Shown here one piece after another: positions 8,020-15,512 of a stretch of 64,000 nucleotides of DNA. Made by a program: the position numbers and the translations under genes. The stretch is from Saprospiraceae bacterium. GTDB taxonomy: Bacteria; Bacteroidota; Bacteroidia; Chitinophagales; Saprospiraceae. Below the pieces are notes generated by a model. That model saw only the letters and a list, made by a program, of their open reading frames with translations, made no database searches and was not told the origin of the DNA. Location: NCBI GenBank assembly GCA_027488935.1, contig JAIYAP010000044.1, positions 124,001 to 188,000 on the forward strand. The letters are read 5' to 3'. Position 1 is the stretch's first letter. Each line of letters opens with the position of its first letter.

Positions 8020-8496
8020 TTATTTCTCGTCGTAAGCGTGGAAACTATTTGCAATGTTTTCCGCAGCCTTTTCAAAGCCGTTGGCAAATACGATAACCAC
8101 CAACAGGTTGGTGCTGCTTTCGGTATCCAAAATAGCCATCACAACTGCGTTAACGCCATCCTTTTTGCCTACCACGTAATAACCTTCAAAATCATCGATG
8201 CTTGCTTCCGCTGCTTTTGAAATTACATCATAGTCCAAGCCTTTGGCCATTTCTGTAACGGCTTCTGCCAAATGGTCTTTGGTAACGTTTTCGTCTTGTA
8301 CCGGAATGATGCTCAACGCAATGTTGTCGTTTTCAGCAGAATACTCTTCGGCGTTGTTGGTGGTAATTTTAAAGTTGTCTGGTACGGTGAATGCTACGCC
8401 GTGGATATCCCAGTGCATGTCTGTTTGTGCAGAAAGGCTCGCAAGGGTGCAAGCGAAAAAGAAAACAGGCAAACATGATTTTAAAAGCATCTTCAT
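8020..8496 (-). CDS. Small secreted protein of unknown function
   Basis: ATG 8496 gives 158 residues starting MKMLLKSCLPVFFFACTLAS then LSAQ, a signal peptide. A longer frame from 8541 would run into the promoter. The mature part opens VAFTVPDNFKITTNNAEEY, followed by DNIALSIIPVQDE and a final EKAAENIANSFHAYDEK, a compact alpha/beta layout resembling the halves of the secreted protein at 7045-7962. The strong consensus promoter at 8525-8554 supports the start and suggests a well expressed monocistronic gene. No enzymatic motif seen. Confidence 0.72.
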   Translation of the reverse strand: MKMLLKSCLPVFFFACTLASLSAQTDMHWDIHGVAFTVPDNFKITTNNAEEYSAENDNIALSIIPVQDENVTKDHLAEAVTEMAKGLDYDVISKAAEASIDDFEGYYVVGKKDGVNAVVMAILDTESSTNLLVVIVFANGFEKAAENIANSFHAYDEK

Positions 8497-8524
8497 TTTT
8501 ATCGATGTTAGGTTAATGATGGGG

Positions 8525-8554
8525 CAAAGGTAATGGCCCATTTGGGTAACGCAA
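8525..8554 (-). promoter_or_regulatory. Bacteroidota-type promoter for the small secreted protein
   Basis: On the minus strand TTG (8554-8552), a 19-base spacer, then TACCTTTG (8532-8525) match the TTG-N19-TAnnTTTG consensus of Bacteroidota primary sigma factor promoters. Predicted start of transcription is about 8518, some 20 bases before the ATG at 8496. Confidence 0.7.
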
Positions 8555-8609
8555 GTACTCCGCTAAGGAAATACAAATCGTTAACTAAAATATACCCCGT
8601 TTGTATTAT

Positions 8610-11600
8610 TTACCTGCCGTTTAATTTTATAAAACGCCGTACGCTCCTGTTTTCGTCACTTTGAAGCAGGATATGGTACAATCCAGGAGACAAATGCTGG
8701 ACCTCCAAATCAAGGTGGTTGAGCCCTGGCAGCGTAGTAATGTTGCGTTGTTGTAGTTTTTTTCCTTGGGCATCCATCAACGAAAGTTGCAGTGGGCGGC
8801 CGTCTTTTTCTTCAATAAGCACTTGTAATAGATCCACGGGTGGGTTGGGGAAAATATACCATGTAAAAGCATCGGCTGCGGGCTTTTCGGTGGTGTTAAT
8901 AATTGGTTTTGGCCGAAATGCTGCCTGGATATACTTTTGTACACCGGTTGAAAGTTGAAAAAAGGGCGTTTGTGCGTTAGGTAATAATCCAGAACCGGGT
9001 ATAAGACTGGTATCGGCATTGCTTAACTGCATAAAATAGGTGTCTGGAATAAGATTTTCAATGAAAAACAGACCTTGCTGACCGCTTAGAAGTGTGCGCA
9101 CAGGAATCGAATCGCTGTTGATCAAACTGATCGGTACACCTTCGAGGCCAGCTTCATTTAAATCCGGAAACCCGTTGTTGTTTTCATCCAACCATATCAA
9201 GCCATCAATTGCAGCCCGTTTTGGTGCAAATCCTGCTTGCAAAGTCAATAATCCGCCCGCTTGCAAGGTACTTGGATCGGAAACGCCACCCGGATTCAAA
9301 CCTGTGGTGTTTTCATAATCAGACAAAGCGGCGGGTAAAATAAAGCGCAAGGAAAACTGTCCGCCCGGTGGTGGAATGGAAAATGCATAGTTTCCTGATG
9401 CATCCGTTTGTTGTGCCGCAACGAGTGTACTTGCCGAATCCAATAATAATACGGTCGCATCGGAAATTGGGTTTTCTCCGGCATCTTGCAAACCATTATA
9501 ATTATCGTCTTCCCAAACTTGTCCACGCGCTTGCGCAGGTTGAAATTCGAGCGGTGGAAATAGTTGTTGTTTCGGAACTACACTCGACGGAATACGCGCA
9601 CTGCTCCAACGCAATTGGGCAACCGCGCCGCCGCCCAATTCATAAAACTCCATCCGTATCCGTGCCTTTTTGCCTGCATCGAGGTCTATTGCGCCTGTCC
9701 ATTCAGTTGGACCCTGTGGTATCCATTTGTCAATCAGCAAATTGTCATTTACCCAAAGGCGCACCCCATCGTCGGTAATGGTGTGAAAGGTGAGTTTTTC
9801 GTTAAAAAGTGGCAATACAAAACCTTCCCACCGCACGGCATAGTTATCAATCGGCAACAATGGATCGGGCCCGCCTGCCCCCCAGTCAAAATCGACCACC
9901 GGATCAATGCGGGTGACACTCGGCATTACCGAAAAATCAAAGTCGTCGTCAATATAGTACCTGCCCAACAAACCTACGCCATCGCCCAAAGGAGAAGCAT
10001 TGTAAATCAAGTGCATCTCTAAATCTACCTCAGGCATGATGAAGGTGCGGGGCAAATCAGTATTGCCGTCCGACCACTGCAAAAAGGTGTACAAGGAGTC
10101 GCCTGAAATGAACGCACGCGGTGCATTGATCACTCGTTGAATGCCTGCTACCGCTGTTAAATCCAGGGGAACTGGTAAAGTACTCCCATCGAGGTTCAAT
10201 TGTAATCCCGGCGGACCCGCTACCCGCAACGCACGAGTAAGGGGATAAATATCTGAAAATACGGTCCGACTCAAGCCGCCACTGTCTACTGCCGTCAAAT
10301 AAATACGAAACCATACATCTGGATCGGTTTCATATACGTTCGGGATAATCCAAAAACCATTGCTGATGTCGCTTTCAGGGCCCAAAACCGGATGGGTATG
10401 AATATCATGGTGAAAATTAACGCGCCAGGTCAGTTGCGCATTCCCAAGTGTTCCTTCTTCAAAATCGGTTGCATACCCTGCAAAATAGATGGTATCACCA
10501 CCATGCCACAGCATATTCGGATCCGGGAAGCTGATAAACGGTGTCGGGCGCTGGTTGCTGGTAACGCTGAGTACCGCTTCGAAACTGGTGTCTATCCCAA
10601 GGGCGTTGGAGGCGATGCAGCGCAACAAGGCTCCGTTTTCGGCCAGGGTTACGGGTGGCAATACCACGGTTGCTGTATCGGCCCCCGGAATATCCACCCC
10701 ATTTATTTGCCAGCGGAAATTCATGGGCGTGTTGCCGTACACGCGCACGGAAAAGGCAGGCGTTTCACCCACCGATGCCAGGGCCGCTTTGGGTTGACGG
10801 GTAATGAATGGCTCTCCATTGCCCACAAAAAATACATGGACCAAGGCGCCATTGCTGGTGGCAGTATTGTCGGCATCTGATCCGCCACCCAAACCCGCCC
10901 GGGCGAGGTAATAAAAATCGCCATTTGGACTAAAAAAGAACTTAATTGGGCGGTTTATGCCGGTAATAAAGGTGCCTGTTACTTGTCCGGTATTCAAATC
11001 AATGGCCTTGATGTACCCATTGCAGTAGTCGGCAAAAAAGAATTTACCGGCAAATTCGGGTGGGTAGTTTGCAAAATTACTGCTGCTAAAAGCGGCCCCA
11101 ATGGCTGCACAACCCAACGAATGTGGGTATGCGTGTTTGGGCTCCTCATAATTATCGGGCGGCGTTTGTCCGGCCAAAGGACCTTCAATAATGGGCCAGC
11201 CATAGTTTTTACCCGCCAGCACCTCGTTGATTTCCTCCCAAGCCGCATTGCCTACTTCACTCAAAAAAATACGTCCAGTCAGGGCATCAATTGCCATCGA
11301 AAACGGATTTCGAAAACCGAGGGCATAAATGGCGCGGTACTGGTCGTTGGTGGCATTGTAAAACGGGTTATCGGTTGGGATCGTGCCATCGTCGTTGAGG
11401 CGCAGCACTTTTCCGGCGGTTGTTTGCAAGTTTTGGGCTCCCGCTGCATTGCCGCCATCGCCCACGGTCACATACAATTTACCATCGGCGCCAAATTCCA
11501 TGGATCCGCCGTTGTGGATGGTGGCATTGAGCGCGTCCAATTCAAAGATGATCTGCTCGGAGCCCGGAACCACATGGTCGTCGTGCGCCATCACGCGTAT

Positions 11601-11948
11601 GACGCGGTTGTGGTTTTCACCCGGCACCGTATAAAATAGGTAAACCCATGGCTGGTTGACAAAATCGGGGTGCAAAGCGATGCCACTCAGGCCGCGTTCG
11701 TTGTAATTGTCGACGGTCAGGGTATAAAAAGGGTCGGGATGTAAGGTTCCGTCGGCATCTACGAGCAGGATGCGGCCGTCTTTTTGGGCGATAAAAATGC
11801 GGCCATCGTCGGCTTGCCGCATGTCGGTGGGATTTAGTTCTTCGGCGATGATGACCTCTGCGAAGCCTGGGGGGACGATGGCTGCGTGGGCGGGAAACGT
11901 GGCGAACGTTAGGAAAAACAAATAAAACAATCGTAGGAATGGGCGCAT
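8610..11948 (-). CDS. Large exported PQQ-dependent sugar-dehydrogenase-like protein with PA14, SdrD-B and T9SS domains
   Basis: A 1112-residue multidomain exported protein. Residues 1-22 are a signal peptide. About 25-350 form a glucose/sorbosone dehydrogenase six-bladed propeller (GRIFIAQKDGRILLVD; GLSGIALHPDF; a catalytic-type histidine in NATIHNGGSMEFGADGKL; YVTVGDGG; GFRNPFSMAIDALTGRIFLSEVG). About 383-465 is Ig-like (NFRWQINGVDIPGAD). About 650-790 is a PA14 domain (GLLGRYYIDDDF, ITDDGVRLWVNDNLLIDKW), probably binding carbohydrate. Two SdrD-type B repeats follow (WEDDNYNGLQDAGEN; WLDENNNGFPDLNEAG). The last ~80 residues are a type IX secretion sorting domain (FPNPPVDLLQV ... GLYHILL). 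It is likely an extracellular or surface-attached aldose oxidoreductase. PQQ dependence and substrate are family inference. Monocistronic as far as can be seen. Confidence 0.88.
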   Translation of the reverse strand: MRPFLRLFYLFFLTFATFPAHAAIVPPGFAEVIIAEELNPTDMRQADDGRIFIAQKDGRILLVDADGTLHPDPFYTLTVDNYNERGLSGIALHPDFVNQPWVYLFYTVPGENHNRVIRVMAHDDHVVPGSEQIIFELDALNATIHNGGSMEFGADGKLYVTVGDGGNAAGAQNLQTTAGKVLRLNDDGTIPTDNPFYNATNDQYRAIYALGFRNPFSMAIDALTGRIFLSEVGNAAWEEINEVLAGKNYGWPIIEGPLAGQTPPDNYEEPKHAYPHSLGCAAIGAAFSSSNFANYPPEFAGKFFFADYCNGYIKAIDLNTGQVTGTFITGINRPIKFFFSPNGDFYYLARAGLGGGSDADNTATSNGALVHVFFVGNGEPFITRQPKAALASVGETPAFSVRVYGNTPMNFRWQINGVDIPGADTATVVLPPVTLAENGALLRCIASNALGIDTSFEAVLSVTSNQRPTPFISFPDPNMLWHGGDTIYFAGYATDFEEGTLGNAQLTWRVNFHHDIHTHPVLGPESDISNGFWIIPNVYETDPDVWFRIYLTAVDSGGLSRTVFSDIYPLTRALRVAGPPGLQLNLDGSTLPVPLDLTAVAGIQRVINAPRAFISGDSLYTFLQWSDGNTDLPRTFIMPEVDLEMHLIYNASPLGDGVGLLGRYYIDDDFDFSVMPSVTRIDPVVDFDWGAGGPDPLLPIDNYAVRWEGFVLPLFNEKLTFHTITDDGVRLWVNDNLLIDKWIPQGPTEWTGAIDLDAGKKARIRMEFYELGGGAVAQLRWSSARIPSSVVPKQQLFPPLEFQPAQARGQVWEDDNYNGLQDAGENPISDATVLLLDSASTLVAAQQTDASGNYAFSIPPPGGQFSLRFILPAALSDYENTTGLNPGGVSDPSTLQAGGLLTLQAGFAPKRAAIDGLIWLDENNNGFPDLNEAGLEGVPISLINSDSIPVRTLLSGQQGLFFIENLIPDTYFMQLSNADTSLIPGSGLLPNAQTPFFQLSTGVQKYIQAAFRPKPIINTTEKPAADAFTWYIFPNPPVDLLQVLIEEKDGRPLQLSLMDAQGKKLQQRNITTLPGLNHLDLEVQHLSPGLYHILLQSDENRSVRRFIKLNGR

Positions 11949-12048
11949 GACAGTGATAAGATTTTATTTGTGTAAATATCTGTTTTTTGTTGGGATATGT
12001 TCATGGAAAAAAGGGGTTTGGTTGGTTTTGGTCATTTTGTTTTCCATG

Positions 12049-12120
12049 GATGGTTCTACACATGGTTCCACACATGGTTCCACACATGGTTCCACACATG
12101 GTTCCACACATGCTTCTACA
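12049..12120. repeat. 12-bp tandem repeat CATGGTTCCACA
   Basis: Four perfect copies of CATGGTTCCACA occupy 12061-12108, flanked by one diverged copy on each side (12049-12060 and 12109-12120). They lie in the 647-base space between the giant exported protein and the SH3-like gene, and lead directly into the hairpin repeat array. All three plus-strand frames stay open over much of it because the unit length is a multiple of three; no coding role is supported. Confidence 0.85.
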
Positions 12121-12310
12121 AATGCATGACTTCTCCGAAGTCAGGATTTGGGTTTTGGTTGGTCGTTATTTTCTACAAATGCATGACTTCTCCGAAGTCG
12201 GGATTTTGGGTTTGGTTTGTTTCTTTCTACAAATGCATGACTTCTCCGAAGTCGGGATTTTGGGTTGGGACGATTGTTTCTTTCTACAAATGTGTGACTT
12301 CTCCGAAGTC
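12116..12310. repeat. 54/57-bp tandem array with GACTTC-TCC-GAAGTC hairpin core
   Basis: Four copies of a core beginning CTACAAATGCATGACTTC and ending GAAGTC start at 12116, 12173, 12227 and 12284, spaced 57, 54 and 57 bases, with G/T-rich spacers (GGGATTTTGGGTTTGG). Each core can fold GACTTC-TCC-GAAGTC. A decayed fifth copy is suggested around 12341. It resembles the other short palindromic families of this window and probably belongs to a dispersed repeat family. Confidence 0.8.
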
Positions 12311-12417
12311 GGGATTTTGGGTTTGGTTTGGTTGTTTTTTCAAAAATGTGCGATTTCGATTACTAAATAAGGCATATCCAAGCCAATAACTATTTCCTAC
12401 TTTTGCTCGGCCCAAAA

Positions 12418-12538
12418 GCTTGTTTACCACGGATTACAAGGTTTACCACAGATTACACAGATTCACACAGATCTTAAAACTTAAAAAAAGCAATCTGTGC
12501 AAATCCGTGTAATCCGTGGTAATCAAGTAGAAACAAGC
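12418..12538. repeat. CACAGATT-family long inverted repeat, copy A
   Basis: An outer perfect 8-bp pair GCTTGTTT (12418-12425) and AAACAAGC (12531-12538) encloses a 28-base arm at 12445-12472 (begins ACCACAGATTACACAG) and its partner at 12493-12520 (ends GTAATCCGTGGT). They match at 24 of 28 positions; the differences are mostly G/A, still pairable as G-U in RNA. The rest of 11949-12595 holds the two tandem arrays, a lone TACTTTTG -10-like site at 12398-12405, and nothing else I can support. Confidence 0.8.
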
Positions 12539-12595
12539 CGCAAAGCAAACCCCCAAATCGTTTAGCTTTTATTTCCCAACTCAACAGCTGCGTTT

Positions 12596-13369
12596 ATGCA
12601 TTTCAAAATAGCCTTTTTATTCCTTTTTTTGACGGTGAGCACCCAAATGCAGGCCATTGGCACCTATCAGCCCGGCGACACCTTATATATATGGTCTTTT
12701 TCGGGGCTATTGTTGCGCAACCGTCCTGCCTTGAATGCAGCGCGTTTAAAAACAATTCCGTACGGCACTGCTGTGGTGGCCCTCAATTATAGTGGCAGTA
12801 AAAACACCGATGTGGATATTATTTCGGCGTTTTCCCAAAACAACAAGCAATTGCCGGCCGTGGTGATTAAGGGCGATTTTGCGCGGGTGGTGTTTGATGG
12901 CGATACAGGTTATGTGTACGACGGATATTTGTCTAAACTACCGGCCTTGCGCCAGGTGAAAACCAACAGCGCCAAACAACCGGTTTTTGAAACATTTGAA
13001 CAGTATGCAGCACGCAATTTTGGGATTTTGCGCCAAATTAAACAAGGCAAACAGGAGAATGGAACGGCTGCTCAGGAAAAAGCCCTGTTTGGCAATGGCA
13101 TTTTGATGGATACCAGACTGGAAAAAGGCGGCGAAACCCGCATTATTCTGCCCGATATATCTTTGGAAGAAACCCTGATGCTGTTCAAATACCTGACGGG
13201 CTGTACCTGGGATGTACCGATAAAGGCTAAAAAAGGGACAGAAATCAATTGGAAAATGTCCAAACTGTCCGATTATGAATGGTTTTTCGGGAATGAAAAC
13301 TGCTCCTATTATGTTCGGTATTACCCGGCTACCACCCTTTCTGTTTTTAGTTGGACCTGTTCGGAATAG
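12596..13369 (+). CDS. Exported SH3-like domain protein, function unknown
   Basis: Begins MHFKIAFLFLFLTVSTQMQA, a signal peptide. Residues about 28-120 look like a bacterial SH3 domain (GDTLYIWSFSGLLLRNRPAL, TIPYGTAVVAL, FARVVFDGDTGYVYDGYLS), with the typical RNRPALNAARLKTIPYG layout of a binding module. The C-terminal ~110 residues are unassigned and contain TRIILPDISLEETLMLFKYL and a cysteine pair region (TGCTWDV, ENCSYY, SWTCSE). Likely periplasmic or outer-membrane-associated. It stands alone between the repeat-rich region and tpiA. Function unknown. Confidence 0.68.
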   Translation: MHFKIAFLFLFLTVSTQMQAIGTYQPGDTLYIWSFSGLLLRNRPALNAARLKTIPYGTAVVALNYSGSKNTDVDIISAFSQNNKQLPAVVIKGDFARVVFDGDTGYVYDGYLSKLPALRQVKTNSAKQPVFETFEQYAARNFGILRQIKQGKQENGTAAQEKALFGNGILMDTRLEKGGETRIILPDISLEETLMLFKYLTGCTWDVPIKAKKGTEINWKMSKLSDYEWFFGNENCSYYVRYYPATTLSVFSWTCSE

Positions 13370-13466
13370 CCTGTTTGCCGCTTTTTTTTATTAGAGCAGG
13401 TAAAAAGTGCATGGGTGGGCTTACCTTCGTCCCATTGATTTGATTCTTTAAAAAGTAAAATTCAAG

Positions 13467-14222
13467 ATGCGCCAACAAATTGTTGCTGGAAACTGGAAAA
13501 TGAACAAAAACTTCGATGAAGGGGTAGAACTCACGCGGGGGATTTTGGAAAAAGTAGAAAAACCACAGGGTTTGGTTATTTTGTGTACCCCTTTTCCGCA
13601 TTTGCGGGATGTGGGTAAAATGATCAAAGTGCGCAAAAACTTTCATTTAGGGGCACAAAACATGCACCACGAAGAAAAAGGCGCATTTACCGGGGAAGTT
13701 TCTGCCGATATGCTTGCGTCGGTTGGGGTGGAATTTGTGATTGTCGGCCATTCCGAACGTCGTTTGTACAATAAAGAAAAAAACCAGTTGTTGGCTCAAA
13801 AGGTCAATGTTACGCTCGCAAAAGGCATGCGCCCGATTTTTTGCTGCGGCGAACCGTTGCATATCCGGGAAGTGGATACCCATGTGGGGTATGTTTCCAA
13901 ACAATTAAAAGCGGGTCTTTTTCATTTGCGGGAGGAGGATTTTCGCAAGGTGGTAATCGCCTATGAACCTATTTGGGCCATCGGAACGGGCCGCACGGCG
14001 AGCAGCGCACAGGCGCAGGAAATGCACGCTGCGATTCGCATCCTGATTTCGCGCAAATATGGCAAATCAGTGGCCGACGAAACAACCATTTTGTACGGCG
14101 GTTCAGTAACGCCTACAACGGCCGAAGAACTATTTAGCCAACCCGATGTGGATGGCGGCTTAGTGGGAGGCGCTTCCCTTAAACCCGATGATTTTGCAGC
14201 GATTGTGGCTGCTATGAAATAA
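13467..14222 (+). CDS. tpiA: Triosephosphate isomerase
   Basis: Interconverts dihydroxyacetone phosphate and glyceraldehyde 3-phosphate in glycolysis and gluconeogenesis. At 251 residues it has family length. Catalytic residues are present: N9 and K11 in GNWKMN, H95 in VGHSERR, E167 in AYEPIWAIGTGRTAS; loop 6 (GTGRTAS) and the phosphate-binding YGGSVTP and GGLVGGASL are intact. A -10-like TACCTTCG lies at 13422-13429, one mismatch from consensus. The DUF3109 gene follows after seven bases, so the two are probably co-transcribed. Nothing unusual seen. Confidence 0.97.
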   Translation: MRQQIVAGNWKMNKNFDEGVELTRGILEKVEKPQGLVILCTPFPHLRDVGKMIKVRKNFHLGAQNMHHEEKGAFTGEVSADMLASVGVEFVIVGHSERRLYNKEKNQLLAQKVNVTLAKGMRPIFCCGEPLHIREVDTHVGYVSKQLKAGLFHLREEDFRKVVIAYEPIWAIGTGRTASSAQAQEMHAAIRILISRKYGKSVADETTILYGGSVTPTTAEELFSQPDVDGGLVGGASLKPDDFAAIVAAMK

Positions 14223-14229
14223 TTGATCT

Positions 14230-14823
14230 ATGCTGTTGGTTCAAGACAAACTGGTGAGTGACGACGTGGTGGAACGTCATTTTATTTGCAACCTCAATGC
14301 ATGCAAAGGCGCCTGTTGCTGGGAAGGCGATTTCGGTGCACCGCTGGAAAAGGAAGAATTGCCCATTCTGGATGAAATGTACGACCGTGTAAAGCCTTTC
14401 CTGAGTCCGGCAGGCATTGCTGCGATTGAAGCGCAAGGCAAATATGCCTGGTTTGAAGAAGGTGATCAATGGGGAACTACCCTGATTGATGGCGGCCCCT
14501 GCGCCTATATGAGTTACGATGCCCTGGGCATTGCCAAATGTGGCATCGAGCAGGCACATAAAGCAGGTGTGGTGGATTTTAAAAAGCCTATTTCCTGCCA
14601 TTTATACCCGATTCGGGTGGAGAAAAACGAAGAAATTGGCTTTGAAGCCTTAAATTACGATGTTTGGGATATTTGTTCGGCCGCTTGTACTTTAGGCGAC
14701 CAGGAGCAAGTACCGGTGTACGAATTTTTGAAAGAACCGATTATCCGCAAATACGGGGAAGCATTTTACGAAGAATTGGATGCCGCCGCACAGTTTATCC
14801 GGGGCGAAATGGAGGAGGATTAG
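14230..14823 (+). CDS. DUF3109 family cysteine-rich protein
   Basis: A 197-residue soluble protein with the conserved cysteine arrangement of DUF3109: FICNLNACKGACCWEGDFGAP near residue 18, GGPCAYM near 92, AKCGIE near 106, ISCHLYPIRV near 123 and DICSAAC near 148. The pattern resembles the YkgJ/Fe-S or zinc-cluster CxxCxxxCC proteins, so metal binding is expected; no reaction is established. It begins 7 bases after tpiA. Its last 29 bases overlap the 3' end of the convergent membrane-protein gene, a tight arrangement seen elsewhere here. Confidence 0.88.
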   Translation: MLLVQDKLVSDDVVERHFICNLNACKGACCWEGDFGAPLEKEELPILDEMYDRVKPFLSPAGIAAIEAQGKYAWFEEGDQWGTTLIDGGPCAYMSYDALGIAKCGIEQAHKAGVVDFKKPISCHLYPIRVEKNEEIGFEALNYDVWDICSAACTLGDQEQVPVYEFLKEPIIRKYGEAFYEELDAAAQFIRGEMEED

Positions 14824-15493
14824 TCGACTTGCGCACGCGCCATACGAGCACCCGCAGGCCCAGCCGATCCCGCACGACCCGACCCGCATACCAGTCGTAA
14901 GGTGCGGTCCCCAGGTCGTGAATGTTGTTCATGCAATAAGAATACACCAATTCGGGCTGTAATTTGAGGTTTCCCACGGAAAACGCCAGCCCCAGGCCAA
15001 TATCCAGGGCCCAACGCGCCCGATAAAGACTGATGCCTTGGGTTTGGAGGTGGTTGATGGTATTTACCCCGACGCGTCCTCCGAATGAAAGCACGCTGCG
15101 CAGGGGGAACTTGCCAATTTGGTTGTAAAAAATAAAATGCAACGGCAGTTCAATATCTGAAAATGTATAGGTTAGACGCTGTTCCCGGTTGTCGCTGCGC
15201 AAAATAGCCGTATTGCGGGTGTGAAAAAAGCCTAGTTCGGCCTGAAAAGCGATTCCTGGCATCATCTTCCTTCGATACCATGCTCCCATGGACAAACCGG
15301 GCGCTCGATGTTCAAATTCGACACTTGCAATACTGCCGGTTGGCTGATTAAGCGGAGAAACAGCAATATTTTGAAATTCCAGGCCCGTGTACCCGCCGAA
15401 TTGAACGCTTTTTTCCAGAGAACCAGCATGCTGACCATTGATACCATGGAAGGCAAGAAAATTACACAGGATTAACAAGTCTAATTTACGCAT
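14795..15493 (-). CDS. Outer-membrane beta-barrel protein (porin-like)
   Basis: A 232-residue exported protein with an N-terminal signal sequence (MRKLDLLILCNFLAFHGING). Alternating amphipathic strands ending in aromatic residues follow (FGGYTGLEFQNI, SMGAWYRRKM, FQAELGFFHTRN, LTYTFSDIELPLHFIFY, VLSFGGRVGVNT, LGLAFSVGNLKLQPELVYS). SDIELPLHFIFY resembles the PorT/outer-membrane-beta-barrel families of Bacteroidota. It probably forms an eight-to-ten-strand barrel. The start lies 19 bases from the start of the divergent LanB-like gene, leaving little room for two promoters. No substrate can be assigned. Confidence 0.75.
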   Translation of the reverse strand: MRKLDLLILCNFLAFHGINGQHAGSLEKSVQFGGYTGLEFQNIAVSPLNQPTGSIASVEFEHRAPGLSMGAWYRRKMMPGIAFQAELGFFHTRNTAILRSDNREQRLTYTFSDIELPLHFIFYNQIGKFPLRSVLSFGGRVGVNTINHLQTQGISLYRARWALDIGLGLAFSVGNLKLQPELVYSYCMNNIHDLGTAPYDWYAGRVVRDRLGLRVLVWRVRKSTNPPPFRPG

Positions 15494-15512
15494 GCTTTCG
15501 TAGGATTTTTAC

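Noticed and set aside
10392-11639. Two long plus-strand frames (162 and 218 residues)
   Set aside because: Antisense to the PQQ-dehydrogenase-like gene, whose domain order is continuous through this region.
11987-12389. Overlapping plus-strand frames of 127 and 130 residues over the tandem repeats
   Set aside because: Open only because repeat periods are multiples of three; predicted peptides are repetitive (HMVPHMVP, HTWFHTWF) without a signal peptide or family.
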